64,000 nt of DNA from Flavobacterium psychraerolatum (lineage in GTDB: Bacteria; Bacteroidota; Bacteroidia; Flavobacteriales; Flavobacteriaceae), in the NCBI RefSeq assembly GCF_025960985.1, contig NZ_JAOQMX010000004.1, forward strand, positions 1 through 64,000, written 5' to 3'. Position 1 is the first letter of the stretch; the number at the start of each line of letters is the position of its first letter. Shown here in pieces: positions 16,106 through 25,514 of this stretch. Position numbers and translations under genes: made by a program. The notes beneath the pieces were generated by a model. That model worked only from the letters and a program-made list of their open reading frames with translations. It had not been told where the DNA came from and did no database searches.

Positions 16106-17041
16106 ATGAAACACTATAAACTATATTTTTTGACGGTAATAACTTTGCTCTTGTTCTCTTGCGGGAAAAAGACTGAAACCACCGATGAGGTAGTCGAAAC
16201 GCCCAAAACACTGGTAAAGGTAGCAAGGGTAATGCAAGGATCAATTAATGATGAACTGACTTTGTTTGGAACTACGGCTTATTTAAAACGAAATTTGGTT
16301 ACCGCTTCTATACCTGCATTTATTACTCAAGTGCATGTAAAATTAGGAGACCAAGTAAAGAAAGGAGATTTACTGTATGTGTTAGAATCGAAAGAAAGTC
16401 GAGCATTAGGAAACAATGTTTCAAAAATTGACGATTCTCTTAATGGGTTTGGTATCATCAAAATTAAAGCATCAGCGAGCGGTATCATTACGACACTAGA
16501 CAAACAACAAGCGGGCGATTATGTTTTGGAAGGTGCCTTATTGTGTACTATCGCCGAAAGTAATGATTTGATATTTCAGGTAAATGTACCATTTGAATAT
16601 ACTGCTTATACTCAAACGGGGAAAACGTGTACGATCATTTTACCCAATAATTTGAAGTATACTGCCATTTTTACAAAAGCCTTGATGGCCATGAATGTCA
16701 ATGCACAAACACAAACGATTTTGGCAAAGTGCAACAAAACGCTATTCCTACCCGAAAATATGATCGTAAAAGTGAGCCTAAATAAAGGAGGGCAAAGTGG
16801 TCAACAATTACTCCCAAAATCATGTGTCTCTAGTGATGAAATGATGAAAGAATTTTGGATAATGATAATTAAGAATGATAGTATTGCTGTGAAACAATTG
16901 GTAACAATAGGAAATAAAAATAAGGAATGGATAGAAATTCTTTCCCCAAAATTAAATCCTGAAGATAGAATCATAAGTGAGGGGAATTATGAATTACCCG
17001 ATAATTCTTTAGTAAAAATAGCAACTACCAAAGAAAAATGA
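16106..17041 (+). CDS. RND efflux periplasmic adaptor (membrane fusion lipoprotein)
   Basis: A 311-residue adaptor. The start at 16106 is chosen because it begins a lipoprotein signal (LLLFSC, lipid Cys at residue 19); an upstream ATG at 16064 would place 14 extra residues inside the TolC gene. The lipoyl-like half motifs are HVKLGDQVKKGDLLYVLESKE and GIITTLDKQQAGDYVLEGALL. Only about 25 residues separate them, so the usual long coiled-coil hairpin is missing. The last codons overlap the RND gene by four bases (ATGA). It links the inner membrane pump to the TolC channel. Confidence 0.88.
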   Translation: MKHYKLYFLTVITLLLFSCGKKTETTDEVVETPKTLVKVARVMQGSINDELTLFGTTAYLKRNLVTASIPAFITQVHVKLGDQVKKGDLLYVLESKESRALGNNVSKIDDSLNGFGIIKIKASASGIITTLDKQQAGDYVLEGALLCTIAESNDLIFQVNVPFEYTAYTQTGKTCTIILPNNLKYTAIFTKALMAMNVNAQTQTILAKCNKTLFLPENMIVKVSLNKGGQSGQQLLPKSCVSSDEMMKEFWIMIIKNDSIAVKQLVTIGNKNKEWIEILSPKLNPEDRIISEGNYELPDNSLVKIATTKEK

Positions 17042-20000
17042 AAAAGCAAAATATATTTCAAATATTCAAAAAACCAATCCTATTTGTAGGACTGTTGCTA
17101 TTATTGGCGGGAATTTATTCCTATTCCAAAATGCAAACCAATCTTTTTCCTGAAGTACTATTTCCAAGAATTACTTTAATCGCTGATGCTGGTCAACAAC
17201 CAATTGACCGCATGATGATTACGGTGACAAAGCCACTGGAAAGTGCTGTAAAAAAAGTCAAAGGTGTTACGATTGTCAAAAGTACGACCAGTAGAGGGAA
17301 TTGTGTGATTGATGTTTTTTTTGACTGGGGTACTAATGTTTATGACGCTAAAACACAATTGGAAAGTCGGATTAATGAAATAAAAAACTTTTTGCCTCAA
17401 GGTGTTAGTATTGCTAGCGAGGCGATGAATCAATCGACATTTCCAGTTTATGGTTTTACTTTAGAAAGCAAAACACATAGTTTGGTTGCATTGAAAGACA
17501 AAGCCAATTTGATTGTGCGACCTTTATTTTCGCAAGTGGAAGGGATTTCAAACACCATCGTTAGAGGTGGAAAAAATAAAGAATTTGTAATTGTTCCCAA
17601 TGCCACAAAAATGGCTACTTTGGGGATTACTCCCAATACCATTATTACAGTTTTCAACAACAATAACTATGTATTGTCCAATGGTTCCGTTGAAAATTAT
17701 GATAGATTGTATTTATCGTTAACGGATACTCGTATTTTGGATTTCGACCAACTTGAAAATACGGTTATCAAGAATGACGGAACAAGACTCATTAAACTAA
17801 AAGATATTGCCAAAGTCGAAATAAAAGAACAGGTGGAATTTGTGGTGGTCAATGCCAATGGACATGATGCAGTAATAATTGATTTAATAAAACAACCGGG
17901 AGTTAATTTAATTGATTTTGCTAATGATTGTCAAAGTAAGGCTGCTGAAATTCAAAAACAATTGCCTGAAGGGATGGTACTAAAACCATACTATGACCAA
18001 TCCAATTTTGTTGGAGAAAGTGTTCATAGTGTAATCAAAACTATTTATGAAGGATTGTTTTTGGCCATTATTGTTATGATTTTCTTTTTGAAGTCTTGGA
18101 GAGCTAGTTTGGTGGTGATGATTACTATTCCGGTTACCTTGGCCTTTACCATCCTTGTATTATATTTATCTGGAATTTCGATAAATATCATGTCATTGGG
18201 AGCCATCGCGGCTTCGATAGGTTTGATAATAGATGATGCCATTGTGATCATTGAACAAATTTACCGCAAACACGAAGAAGACCCCAATAAAGACCGTTAT
18301 GATGTTGTAAAAGAAGCCATTCATGACCTTTTTCCTGCTATGATTGGATCTTCATTGGCAACGATAGTAATTCATTTTCCTTTTCGAATGATGAGTGGAT
18401 TGGCTGGTAGTTTCTTTAAAGAGCTTTCAGATACTATGCAATTAACGATGATTACGTCCTTTTTGGTGACCTGGTTGTTATTGCCCGTGATTCACATTCT
18501 TATTGGGTTTAAGCAACCCAAAAATTCACATCTGGTTAAAGAGGAAGATTCGAAGCAAAAGCTACGTTGGCTCACTTGGTTTTTTGACAAACCTATTTTT
18601 TCTTTTTCAATGATTTTCTTTTTCATTGTAGCGGCTTGGTTCAGTTTTAGCAAATTGGAAACGGGTTTTCTTCCTGATTTGGACGAAGGAACAATCGTTT
18701 TGGATTATTTTATGCCCGAGGGAACATCGCTAAAAGAAACGGATAGGGTACTCAATGAAGTTGAAAAAATAATTATTGCGCATCCAGATGTAGAAACCTA
18801 CAGCCGTAGAACGGGTATCCGAATGTCCTTTAGTACTGTACCGCAAAATTTTGGAGATTATTCGATACAACTTAAAAACAATAGAAGTAAAACTACTGTT
18901 GATGTGATTGATGATTTACGAAAAGCAATTGCTGCCAAACAACCCGTACTACACATTGGATTTGGACAGCGAATTGCCGATTTACTAGGCGATTTAATGT
19001 CTACTCCATCTCCAATTGAAGTAAAGTTTTTTGGTGATAATTACGAACAGTTGCAACATATTTCCAAACAAGCCGAAGAAATAATAGGCACCATTTCTGG
19101 TGTAGCTGATATTGATAATGGAATGCGACTTGCAGGCCCTTCTTTGATTTTTATGCCCAATCAAGAAGTCTTAACGCAATATAAAATTTCCTTGCTTGAT
19201 TTTCAAACCCAATTGTCCGCTTATACAGGTGGTGTTACCTTGGGTAGTAATGCCAATCAGCCTGTTCCTTCGCCTGCGCAAGCTGCCATGACTGCTGGAA
19301 TTCAAGTCGGTCAAATTCAAGAAGGAGAACAAATGCGAAGAATTATCATGCGCTACGCTGATATGAATGCAAACAACCTTGAGAAAATAAAACAACAACT
19401 AATTTTCTTGCCAGATGGTACTACAAGGCCTTTGACTTTCTTTTGTGATGTGAAAGTGGTCAAAGGAGAAAATGAACAACGCAGAGAAAATTTAAAATCC
19501 TGTGTAGTTCTAACTGCCCGTTTGGATAATCGTGATTTGGGTAGTGCTATTGCTGAAATACAACAAAAATTAAATACAAAATTATCCTTACCCAAAGGTT
19601 ATTCTATTGCTTATGGAGGTGCGTATGCAGAACAGCAACAATCGTTCAAAGAGTTAATGTTGATTCTTTTACTCGCTTCACTTTTAGTATTTGGTGTGTT
19701 TTTGTTTTTATTCAAAGAATGGTTACTGTCTTTGTTACTATTATTTATTTCAGTGATGGGTATCTGTGGTTGTATTATTGCTTTGTACCTCACGAATATT
19801 CCGCTGAATGTAAGTAGTTATACTGGAATAATTATGATTGTAGGGATCTTATCCGAAAATGCCATTTTTACGGTAGCCCAATTTCGATTTAACATGGAAC
19901 AGAACAATAATAATATTGATCAATCTATTAATTATGCAATTGCTTTGCGAATTCGACCAAAATTAATGACGGCCATTGGAGCTATTTTGGCACTTATGCC

Positions 20001-20142
20001 ATTGGCATTAGGTTTGGGATTAGGTGCTCAGATGCAGCAACCTCTGGCAGTGGCTGTGATTGGTGGTTTTGTAGTAGGATTACCTATGTTACTTATGGTT
20101 TTTCCGAGTTTAATGCGATTGTTATATAATGCCAAACGGTAA
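17038..20142 (+). CDS. RND efflux transporter, inner membrane pump
   Basis: A 1034-residue RND pump, full length for the family. It has 12 predicted membrane helices, with large periplasmic loops after the first (PEVLFPRITLIADAG) and the seventh. The transmembrane-4 proton relay region contains GLIIDDAIVIIEQIYR with paired aspartates. The CzcA-like plan and the paired adaptor suggest export of metal ions or small organics by proton antiport. CusA-type methionine pairs were not seen clearly, so hydrophobic compounds are as likely as metals. It is the last gene of the regulator-pump operon and overlaps the adaptor gene by four bases. Confidence 0.93.
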   Translation: MKKQNIFQIFKKPILFVGLLLLLAGIYSYSKMQTNLFPEVLFPRITLIADAGQQPIDRMMITVTKPLESAVKKVKGVTIVKSTTSRGNCVIDVFFDWGTNVYDAKTQLESRINEIKNFLPQGVSIASEAMNQSTFPVYGFTLESKTHSLVALKDKANLIVRPLFSQVEGISNTIVRGGKNKEFVIVPNATKMATLGITPNTIITVFNNNNYVLSNGSVENYDRLYLSLTDTRILDFDQLENTVIKNDGTRLIKLKDIAKVEIKEQVEFVVVNANGHDAVIIDLIKQPGVNLIDFANDCQSKAAEIQKQLPEGMVLKPYYDQSNFVGESVHSVIKTIYEGLFLAIIVMIFFLKSWRASLVVMITIPVTLAFTILVLYLSGISINIMSLGAIAASIGLIIDDAIVIIEQIYRKHEEDPNKDRYDVVKEAIHDLFPAMIGSSLATIVIHFPFRMMSGLAGSFFKELSDTMQLTMITSFLVTWLLLPVIHILIGFKQPKNSHLVKEEDSKQKLRWLTWFFDKPIFSFSMIFFFIVAAWFSFSKLETGFLPDLDEGTIVLDYFMPEGTSLKETDRVLNEVEKIIIAHPDVETYSRRTGIRMSFSTVPQNFGDYSIQLKNNRSKTTVDVIDDLRKAIAAKQPVLHIGFGQRIADLLGDLMSTPSPIEVKFFGDNYEQLQHISKQAEEIIGTISGVADIDNGMRLAGPSLIFMPNQEVLTQYKISLLDFQTQLSAYTGGVTLGSNANQPVPSPAQAAMTAGIQVGQIQEGEQMRRIIMRYADMNANNLEKIKQQLIFLPDGTTRPLTFFCDVKVVKGENEQRRENLKSCVVLTARLDNRDLGSAIAEIQQKLNTKLSLPKGYSIAYGGAYAEQQQSFKELMLILLLASLLVFGVFLFLFKEWLLSLLLLFISVMGICGCIIALYLTNIPLNVSSYTGIIMIVGILSENAIFTVAQFRFNMEQNNNNIDQSINYAIALRIRPKLMTAIGAILALMPLALGLGLGAQMQQPLAVAVIGGFVVGLPMLLMVFPSLMRLLYNAKR

Positions 20143-20203
20143 TGACATGATTTTAGATATTAGTGAATAACTTTATGTACATTAACATTCAATTGTAGCA
20201 ATC

Positions 20204-20674
20204 ATGGAAACCGTCTATATTAAAACACCTCTTGGAATTGCCAAAATTGTTGGTGATCAAAATGGTCTGTCCGCTATCAGCGTAAAGTATGATGGTGAGG
20301 TTTCGAACACTATTCCAGCTATTTTACAGGAGTCTGTTCAACAATTATCCGATTATTTTGAAGGTAAAAGAATAGAATTCGATTTGAAACTCAACCCAAA
20401 AGGCACTGATTTTCAACAGAAAGTCTGGCGAGAATTGGAGAATATTCCATTCGGAAAAACAATGTCGTATCTCGAATTATCTAAAAAATTAGGAGATGTC
20501 AAAGCCATTCGTGCAGTAGCGGCTGCTAATGGGAAAAATCCGTTGTGGATTGTAGTTCCTTGCCACCGTGTGATCGGGAGTGATGGGTCGCTCACGGGCT
20601 ACGCAGGAGGACTTGGCCGAAAAAAATGGCTGCTAGAACATGAAAATCCTTCTGCCCAACAAAGTTTGTTTTAA
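20204..20674 (+). CDS. ogt: Methylated-DNA-protein-cysteine methyltransferase
   Basis: A 156-residue O6-alkylguanine repair protein. The active-site motif VPCHRVIGSDGSLTGYAGG carries the acceptor Cys C120. The helix-turn-helix preceding it includes SYLELSKKLGDVKAIRAVAAANGKNP with the conserved arginine finger. The N-terminal domain (residues 1-60) is the short variable domain of Ogt rather than the longer Ada module. The protein transfers the methyl or alkyl group from O6-guanine to its own cysteine and is used once. It is a stand-alone housekeeping gene and is not part of the pump operon. Confidence 0.95.
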   Translation: METVYIKTPLGIAKIVGDQNGLSAISVKYDGEVSNTIPAILQESVQQLSDYFEGKRIEFDLKLNPKGTDFQQKVWRELENIPFGKTMSYLELSKKLGDVKAIRAVAAANGKNPLWIVVPCHRVIGSDGSLTGYAGGLGRKKWLLEHENPSAQQSLF

Positions 20675-20731
20675 AGTGAAGTAGTTTGCTAGTTTTTTGG
20701 TAAATTCGTTTCAAACACTTAACTGCAAAAA

Positions 20732-21892
20732 ATGAAATTGTTAAAAAAACTGCTTATCCGTTTCTTAGGATTATTGGTACTGCTCGTGGTAGGACTCTTT
20801 GTATTTCAAAAAGAATACTTGATCAAAGCCGTTAGAGTTACCTATCTAAACGGGCATAAAACAGCTTTTTTAGACGATTACAACTATTTCGATAACACTA
20901 TAATTGCAAAAGGGGGCATCCTACAACCATGGAAAATCGCTAAAAATTGCAACCAAGTCAAAGGCACCCAAATATTAGAAAACCTACATAAAGACATTGG
21001 TACTGTTGCTTTTTTAATAATTAAAAAAGACAGTATTTGGCACGAAAGCTACTATGATGAGTATTCTAAGGATTCGAAATCGAACTCTTTTTCGATGGCG
21101 AAAAGTATCGTTTCTGCGGCCTTAGGTAAAGCAATCATGGATGGAAAGATTGCTAGTTTGGACCAAAAAGTTTCTGATTTTTTTCCGACTTTTAATCAAG
21201 GTAAGTCTGTAAATATGACGGTGGGAGATTTGTCGTCCATGGCTTCTGGTCTTAATTGGGATGAGTCGTATTTTAATCCACTTTCGATCACTACTCAAGC
21301 CTATTTTGATAGCAATCTGTATGAATTAATTTTAGGATTAAAAGGAATTGAAGAACCTGGTAAAAGTTATAAATACCTGAGCGGGAATACGCAATTGTTG
21401 GCCATGTGTATCGAAAAAGCTACAGGACAAAAGTTGGCTAATTACGTTTCAGCATCTTTTTGGAAACCCATGGGAGCAGAGAGTGACGCTTTGTGGCAAA
21501 CCGATGCGCCAAACGGATTGGTAAAAGCCTATTGCTGTATTGCCAGTAATGCACGGGACTTTGCTCGTTTTGGAAAATTATATATGCAAAAAGGGAACTG
21601 GAATGGCAAACAACTTTTGGACAGTACATTTGTCGAAAAGTCGGTAACACCAAGGTTTGAGCAATCACCAAATTACGGTTACGGTTGGTGGCTGAGTACC
21701 TTCAACGGTAAAAAAGTATTCTACATGAAAGGACATTTGGGACAATATGTAATCGCTATTCCTGCAGACGAATTGATTATTGTTCGATTAGGACATCACA
21801 ACATTCGCAGTACCAAGGGAAAGGCCGAAACGGATGATTTTACCGTTTATCTTGAAGAAACCTATAAAATGCTAAGCCTCGAAAAAAAATAA
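20732..21892 (+). CDS. Serine hydrolase of the class C beta-lactamase family
   Basis: A 386-residue enzyme with an N-terminal hydrophobic anchor (about residues 8-26). The active-site SxxK motif is SMAK (S121, K124). The second motif is the tyrosine of YLSGN in KYKYLSGNTQLLA, and the third is GHLGQY near the C-terminus. This is the beta-lactamase/penicillin-binding-protein-like family of periplasmic serine hydrolases, which act on esters or D-amino-acid peptides. True antibiotic resistance activity is unlikely from the motifs alone. The 3'-5' exonuclease gene follows after four bases, so the two may be cotranscribed. Confidence 0.88.
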   Translation: MKLLKKLLIRFLGLLVLLVVGLFVFQKEYLIKAVRVTYLNGHKTAFLDDYNYFDNTIIAKGGILQPWKIAKNCNQVKGTQILENLHKDIGTVAFLIIKKDSIWHESYYDEYSKDSKSNSFSMAKSIVSAALGKAIMDGKIASLDQKVSDFFPTFNQGKSVNMTVGDLSSMASGLNWDESYFNPLSITTQAYFDSNLYELILGLKGIEEPGKSYKYLSGNTQLLAMCIEKATGQKLANYVSASFWKPMGAESDALWQTDAPNGLVKAYCCIASNARDFARFGKLYMQKGNWNGKQLLDSTFVEKSVTPRFEQSPNYGYGWWLSTFNGKKVFYMKGHLGQYVIAIPADELIIVRLGHHNIRSTKGKAETDDFTVYLEETYKMLSLEKK

Positions 21893-21896
21893 AATT

Positions 21897-22610
21897 ATGA
21901 TCGAAAAAATTAATTTGAACCATATTCTGTTTTTAGATATAGAAACCGTTCCCGAAAACGAAGATTTTCAGGAATTAGATGATGAGGTGCAAGCATTGTA
22001 CGAGCAAAAAACGCAGTACCAACGAAAAGAAGATTTTACGGCAGAAGAATATTATGATCGTGCTGGAATTTGGGCCGAATTTGGCAAAATTGTCTGTATT
22101 TCGGTTGGGTTTTTTGTAATCAAAGGCGATGTTCGAAATTTTAGAGTGACGTCGTTTTTTGGTGAAGAAAAAAAATTACTTCATGATTTTAATAACCTGC
22201 TCAACAACCACTTCAACGGACCGCAACATGTAATATGCGGCCACAATGCCAAAGAATTTGATATTCCGTTTTTGGCTAGACGTATGATTATCAACCAAAT
22301 CGCGATACCCAACAAACTGAATTTATTTGGCAAAAAACCATGGGAGATTCCGCATCTCGATACCTTAGAGTTATGGAAATTTGGTGATTATAAACATTAT
22401 ACCTCACTCAAATTGATGTGCAAAGTCCTTGGTATTCCTTCTCCAAAAGGTGATATTGATGGTAGTCAAGTAGGACATGTTTTTTATGTCGAAAAAGACA
22501 TTGATCGAATAGTTACCTATTGCGAAAAAGATACCATCGCCGTAGCACAAATTTTCTTGAGATTACGAAGAGAAGATTTGTTGATAGAGGAGGAGATAAT
22601 TCACGTTTAG
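21897..22610 (+). CDS. Predicted 3'-5' exonuclease, PolB-like DEDD fold
   Basis: A 237-residue protein with the DEDD exonuclease layout. The Exo I motif is FLDIETVPE with D14 and E16. The Exo II region is CGHNAKEFDIPFLARR, and Exo III is the EKDTIAVAQIFLR segment near the C-terminus. It resembles the group annotated as predicted 3'-5' exonuclease related to PolB-type polymerase proofreading domains. It probably acts in DNA repair or processing in the cytoplasm. The starting codon is four bases after the preceding gene, with no visible promoter between them. Confidence 0.85.
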   Translation: MIEKINLNHILFLDIETVPENEDFQELDDEVQALYEQKTQYQRKEDFTAEEYYDRAGIWAEFGKIVCISVGFFVIKGDVRNFRVTSFFGEEKKLLHDFNNLLNNHFNGPQHVICGHNAKEFDIPFLARRMIINQIAIPNKLNLFGKKPWEIPHLDTLELWKFGDYKHYTSLKLMCKVLGIPSPKGDIDGSQVGHVFYVEKDIDRIVTYCEKDTIAVAQIFLRLRREDLLIEEEIIHV

Positions 22611-22680
22611 CAGAAATCAGAAATCAAAAATTAAATATCAAAAGTCAAGCTCAAAACTTTAATACTTTGACAATGCGTTG

Positions 22681-22790
22681 ATTTTATGCAAAGCATAAAA
22701 TTTAATAAAAGTTTGTTTGTAGTTTTTTTGAACTTGATTTTTGAACTTTGAAGTTGATTTTTGAACTTGAACTTTGATTCATTACATTTA
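22681..22790. repeat. Hairpin and short tandem segments before the SpmA/B gene
   Basis: ATTTTATGC (22681-22689) pairs perfectly with GCATAAAAT (22693-22701). From 22727 onward there are near-repeated TTTTTGAACTT and GAAGTTGA blocks. The latter are roughly complementary to TCAAAA/TCAAG blocks at 22636-22655. This is low-complexity intergenic DNA of the sort common in flavobacteria. Confidence 0.4.
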
Positions 22791-22806
22791 CAAAAAATAA
22801 AAGAAT

Positions 22807-24246
22807 ATGGTTTTAAGTAGATTTTGGTTAGTAATTTTTATTTCATCGATTATTTTTATTGTAGTGAGTCTGTTTACTGCCAATACCTATACTATTGATT
22901 TTGTTTTAAATGGAGTTAAAGGAGATAAGGTTTTGGTCTCTGAAAAATATTTAGAACAGCTTCCGGTTTATTTAAAGGATAGTATTACGGCTGCGCCAGA
23001 GAATACATTTGTAGTCAACCGTGATCTTTCAAATCCAGACACGACTTATGTCTACACAAGCAAAACCGTAAAAATCTACAGCGGTGTTCAAAAATCAGAT
23101 GGTTTATTGCCAACGTGCAAGAGCACTTTGGTAGACATCATTTTACCTTTGATTGCTTACTTGGCTTTCTTCTGTGGATTGATGGAACTCTTGATTATTT
23201 CTGGGGCTTCAGGAAAATTGGCTATTGTATTGAGTCCTGTTTTTGTAAAAGTATTTCCGAGTATCCCCAAAAACCACCCTTCGATTTCATACATGACCTT
23301 GAACTTTGCAGCTAACTTTTTAGGACTTGATTCGGCTGCAACCCCATTTGGGTTGAAAGCTATGGAAAGTTTGCAAGAGCTTAATCCCGAAAAAGACCGT
23401 GCGAGTGATGCGCAAATTATGTTCATGTGCTTACATGCGTCAGGATTGACATTAATAGCAACATCTATCATTGGGTATCGTGCAGCTGCAGGGGCTGCCA
23501 ATCCGGCCGATGTGATGTTACCTTGTATTATTACTTCGTTCATAGGTACCATTGCCGCTTTCTTAATCGTGGGAATCAAACAAAAAATCAATTTCAAAAG
23601 TGCTTCTTTAGTTGGGGTATTAATGGCCTTAATTGGAGCTATTATTGGTTTGTTGATGTATGTGAACCAATTGGATTTGATTGGCAAAAACTATTTTACC
23701 AATAACCTTTCTGGTTTAATCTTGGTCGGAATTATTGCTTTTACCTTAATTTTTTCATTCAAACATGAAAAGAAATTTACTGAAGCAAGTACAACCGTTT
23801 TTGAAAGTTTTGTAGTTGGAGCTAACAATGGTGTAAAAACCGGTGTAGTTATCTTTCCTTATGTTTTAGGAATGTTGGTAGCAATTTCGCTGTTCAGAAA
23901 TAGTGGTTTGTTCGAAATCATTAGCAACGGTCTTGGATATGTATTTTCGAACTTAGGTGTAAACAAAGGAATTGTTGATGCCTTGCCAGTGGCTTTGCTT
24001 AGACCTTTTAGTTCTGCAGGTTCGAGAGGGTTTTTATTAGATTCTATGAGTACGTTTGGAGCCGATTCTTTGACTGGGCGTTTGAGTAGTATTTTTCAAT
24101 GTAGTGCCGAAAGTACTTTTTATGTAATTGCTGTTTACTTTGGTTCGGTCAATATCAAAAACACGCGTTATGCCTTAGGAACCATGCTTTTGGTTGATGC
24201 AATTTGCGTAGTAACAGCTATATTTGTTGCCAGTTGGTTTTTTTAA
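22807..24246 (+). CDS. SpmA/SpmB-type membrane protein (nucleoside-recognition domain)
   Basis: A 479-residue integral membrane protein with about ten predicted helices. The two halves correspond to the SpmA and SpmB spore-maturation proteins of Firmicutes fused in one chain, each with the nucleoside-recognition 'Gate' domain. Marker segments are TLNFAANFLGLDSAATPFGLKAMESLQ and, in the second half, ALLRPFSSAGSRGFLLDSM and CSAESTFYVIAVYFGSV. Despite the name, the organism need not form spores. The family is thought to be a transporter, but the substrate is not established. A small membrane ORF follows after 33 bases. Confidence 0.9.
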   Translation: MVLSRFWLVIFISSIIFIVVSLFTANTYTIDFVLNGVKGDKVLVSEKYLEQLPVYLKDSITAAPENTFVVNRDLSNPDTTYVYTSKTVKIYSGVQKSDGLLPTCKSTLVDIILPLIAYLAFFCGLMELLIISGASGKLAIVLSPVFVKVFPSIPKNHPSISYMTLNFAANFLGLDSAATPFGLKAMESLQELNPEKDRASDAQIMFMCLHASGLTLIATSIIGYRAAAGAANPADVMLPCIITSFIGTIAAFLIVGIKQKINFKSASLVGVLMALIGAIIGLLMYVNQLDLIGKNYFTNNLSGLILVGIIAFTLIFSFKHEKKFTEASTTVFESFVVGANNGVKTGVVIFPYVLGMLVAISLFRNSGLFEIISNGLGYVFSNLGVNKGIVDALPVALLRPFSSAGSRGFLLDSMSTFGADSLTGRLSSIFQCSAESTFYVIAVYFGSVNIKNTRYALGTMLLVDAICVVTAIFVASWFF

Positions 24247-24279
24247 TTCGAAATAAATAATAATCTAAATAGTTTAAAA

Positions 24280-24351
24280 ATGAATAAATACGCAAAGTAC
24301 ATCGCAATAGGATTTGTAATCTTATTTTTGGTAGCAAGTTTGCTACGTTAA
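24280..24351 (+). CDS. Small single-pass membrane peptide
   Basis: A 23-codon ORF begins 33 bases after the SpmA/B gene. Its positively charged N-terminus (MNKYAKY) is followed by a hydrophobic stretch (IAIGFVILFLVASLL) and ends with Arg-stop. A terminator-like hairpin follows (24379-24421). The amphipathic start, single helix and position suggest a real small membrane protein in the same transcript. With 23 codons, chance cannot be excluded, and a homolog search is needed to decide. Confidence 0.4.
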   Translation: MNKYAKYIAIGFVILFLVASLLR

Positions 24352-24378
24352 ATTTCAATTGCTGATGCAATAGGTTTT

Positions 24379-24424
24379 AAAACCAAAATGATACTGTTAA
24401 AGCTTGTATTGTTTTGGTTTTTTT
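24379..24424 (+). terminator. Terminator after the SpmA/B transcript
   Basis: AAAACCAAAA (24379-24388) pairs with TTTTGGTTTT (24412-24421) across a 23-base loop, followed by further T residues. The long loop lowers confidence. Confidence 0.5.
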
Positions 24425-24463
24425 ATTCGATATAGATTTTGTTTCTGTTTGTATGCAATACGT

Positions 24464-24471
24464 TATATTTG
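24464..24471 (+). promoter_or_regulatory. -7 box for the FKBP gene
   Basis: TATATTTG fits TAnnTTTG, and a TTTG at 24438-24441 lies 22 bases upstream as a possible -33 box. The ATG is 29 bases downstream. Confidence 0.55.
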
Positions 24472-24500
24472 TTTTCTCTAATTTTTAATTATTTTCTCTT

Positions 24501-25331
24501 ATGAAATATGCATTTATGGCAATTGCTGCCTTCCTATTTATATCGTGTAGTAAAGATGATGTGACTCCTGCCAAAGATTATTCGGTTGAAAATGAAGCAG
24601 AAATTAAAGCCTATGTAGCGGCAAATAGCCTCAATGCGACTAGGACTGATTCGGGTTTGTATTATGTGGTGAACAAGCCAGGTACGGGTAAGCAACCTAT
24701 CGCAACCTCAAATGTGACCATTACATATAAAGAATATTATACTGATAAAACGATTATTGGTCAAAGTAGTGATGAAGGATTTTCGATCAATTTGCAAGGA
24801 CTTATACAAGGATTTATAGAAGGGATTCCTTTTTTTAAAGAGGGAGGAGAAGGAATTCTTATTATTCCAGCAAGTCTAGCTTATGGTGATTCTGCTAATG
24901 GAAATATTCCTGCGGGATCAGTTTTGGTGTTCGAAATAAAACTAATTGCGGTAGAATACAGTGCTACAAATGATGCTACGATTGTAAAGTATTTGGCCGA
25001 TAATAATTTAACAGCTACAAAAACAGCTTCTGGTTTGTATTATATCATCACCGATCAAGGTACAGGAGTAAATCCTACCGCAACTTCAAATGTAACTGTT
25101 TCGTATAAAGGATACTACACTAATAAAACCGTTTTTGATCAAAGTGCCAGTGCTACTTTTGGTCTGAGTCAAGTGATTAAAGGTTGGACTGAAGGAATTC
25201 CGTATTTCAAAGCTGGTGGAAGCGGTATTTTATTAATTCCTGCGACTTTAGGCTACGGAAGTGCTGATTATAATGGTATTCCAGCGGGTTCTGTTTTAAT
25301 TTTTGATATTAAATTAATTTCGGTAAATTAA
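24501..25331 (+). CDS. Lipoprotein with two tandem FKBP-type peptidyl-prolyl isomerase domains
   Basis: A 276-residue lipoprotein with a signal ending FLFISC (lipid C16). Two FKBP domains follow in tandem, about residues 50-150 and 170-276. Each has the pattern 'TSNVT[IV][TS]Y..YYT.K', a GI.F.K.GG.G.L.IPA.L.YG turn and the FDIKL/FEIKL final strand. They catalyse cis-trans isomerisation of prolyl bonds and probably assist folding of periplasmic or outer membrane proteins. The two domains are clearly related, which points to an internal duplication. The second domain keeps more of the consensus (TVFDQS, SQVIKGWTEGI). Confidence 0.93.
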   Translation: MKYAFMAIAAFLFISCSKDDVTPAKDYSVENEAEIKAYVAANSLNATRTDSGLYYVVNKPGTGKQPIATSNVTITYKEYYTDKTIIGQSSDEGFSINLQGLIQGFIEGIPFFKEGGEGILIIPASLAYGDSANGNIPAGSVLVFEIKLIAVEYSATNDATIVKYLADNNLTATKTASGLYYIITDQGTGVNPTATSNVTVSYKGYYTNKTVFDQSASATFGLSQVIKGWTEGIPYFKAGGSGILLIPATLGYGSADYNGIPAGSVLIFDIKLISVN

Positions 25332-25354
25332 TAAATGTTTTCAATATCATTTTT

Positions 25355-25391
25355 AAAAAGCTACAGAGAATCAAATCTGTAGCTTTTTTTG
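25355..25391 (+). terminator. Rho-independent terminator after the FKBP gene
   Basis: AAAAAGCTACAGA pairs with TCTGTAGCTTTTTTT across a short loop at 25356-25391. This is a strong stem with a T-run, 24 bases after the stop codon. Confidence 0.85.
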
Positions 25392-25483
25392 TTTGTAGAC
25401 ATGGGGTAGTAGTGAGTCTTGTTTATTTCACTAATTTATATGAGTTCTTGATATAAATTGCTACCCGTTCCTTCAACAATTCT

Positions 25484-25491
25484 TATATTTG
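25484..25491 (+). promoter_or_regulatory. -7 box for the fumarase gene
   Basis: TATATTTG lies 23 bases before the ATG at 25515. It falls inside a possible in-frame upstream extension beginning at 25458, which argues against that longer start. Confidence 0.55.
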
Positions 25492-25514
25492 ACATACAAA
25501 ACAACAATCACATT

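Noticed and set aside
20732..21892. Antibiotic-resistance beta-lactamase
   Set aside because: The protein has the SxxK motif, but its other features and membrane anchor fit general serine hydrolases of this family, and nothing in the neighbourhood suggests resistance.
23157..23687. 176-codon minus-strand frame
   Set aside because: It lies inside the SpmA/B gene on the other strand, is low in complexity and has no regulatory signals.
25458..25514. Longer N-terminus of fumarase
   Set aside because: The promoter box at 25484-25491 falls inside it, and the family N-terminus starts at 25515.
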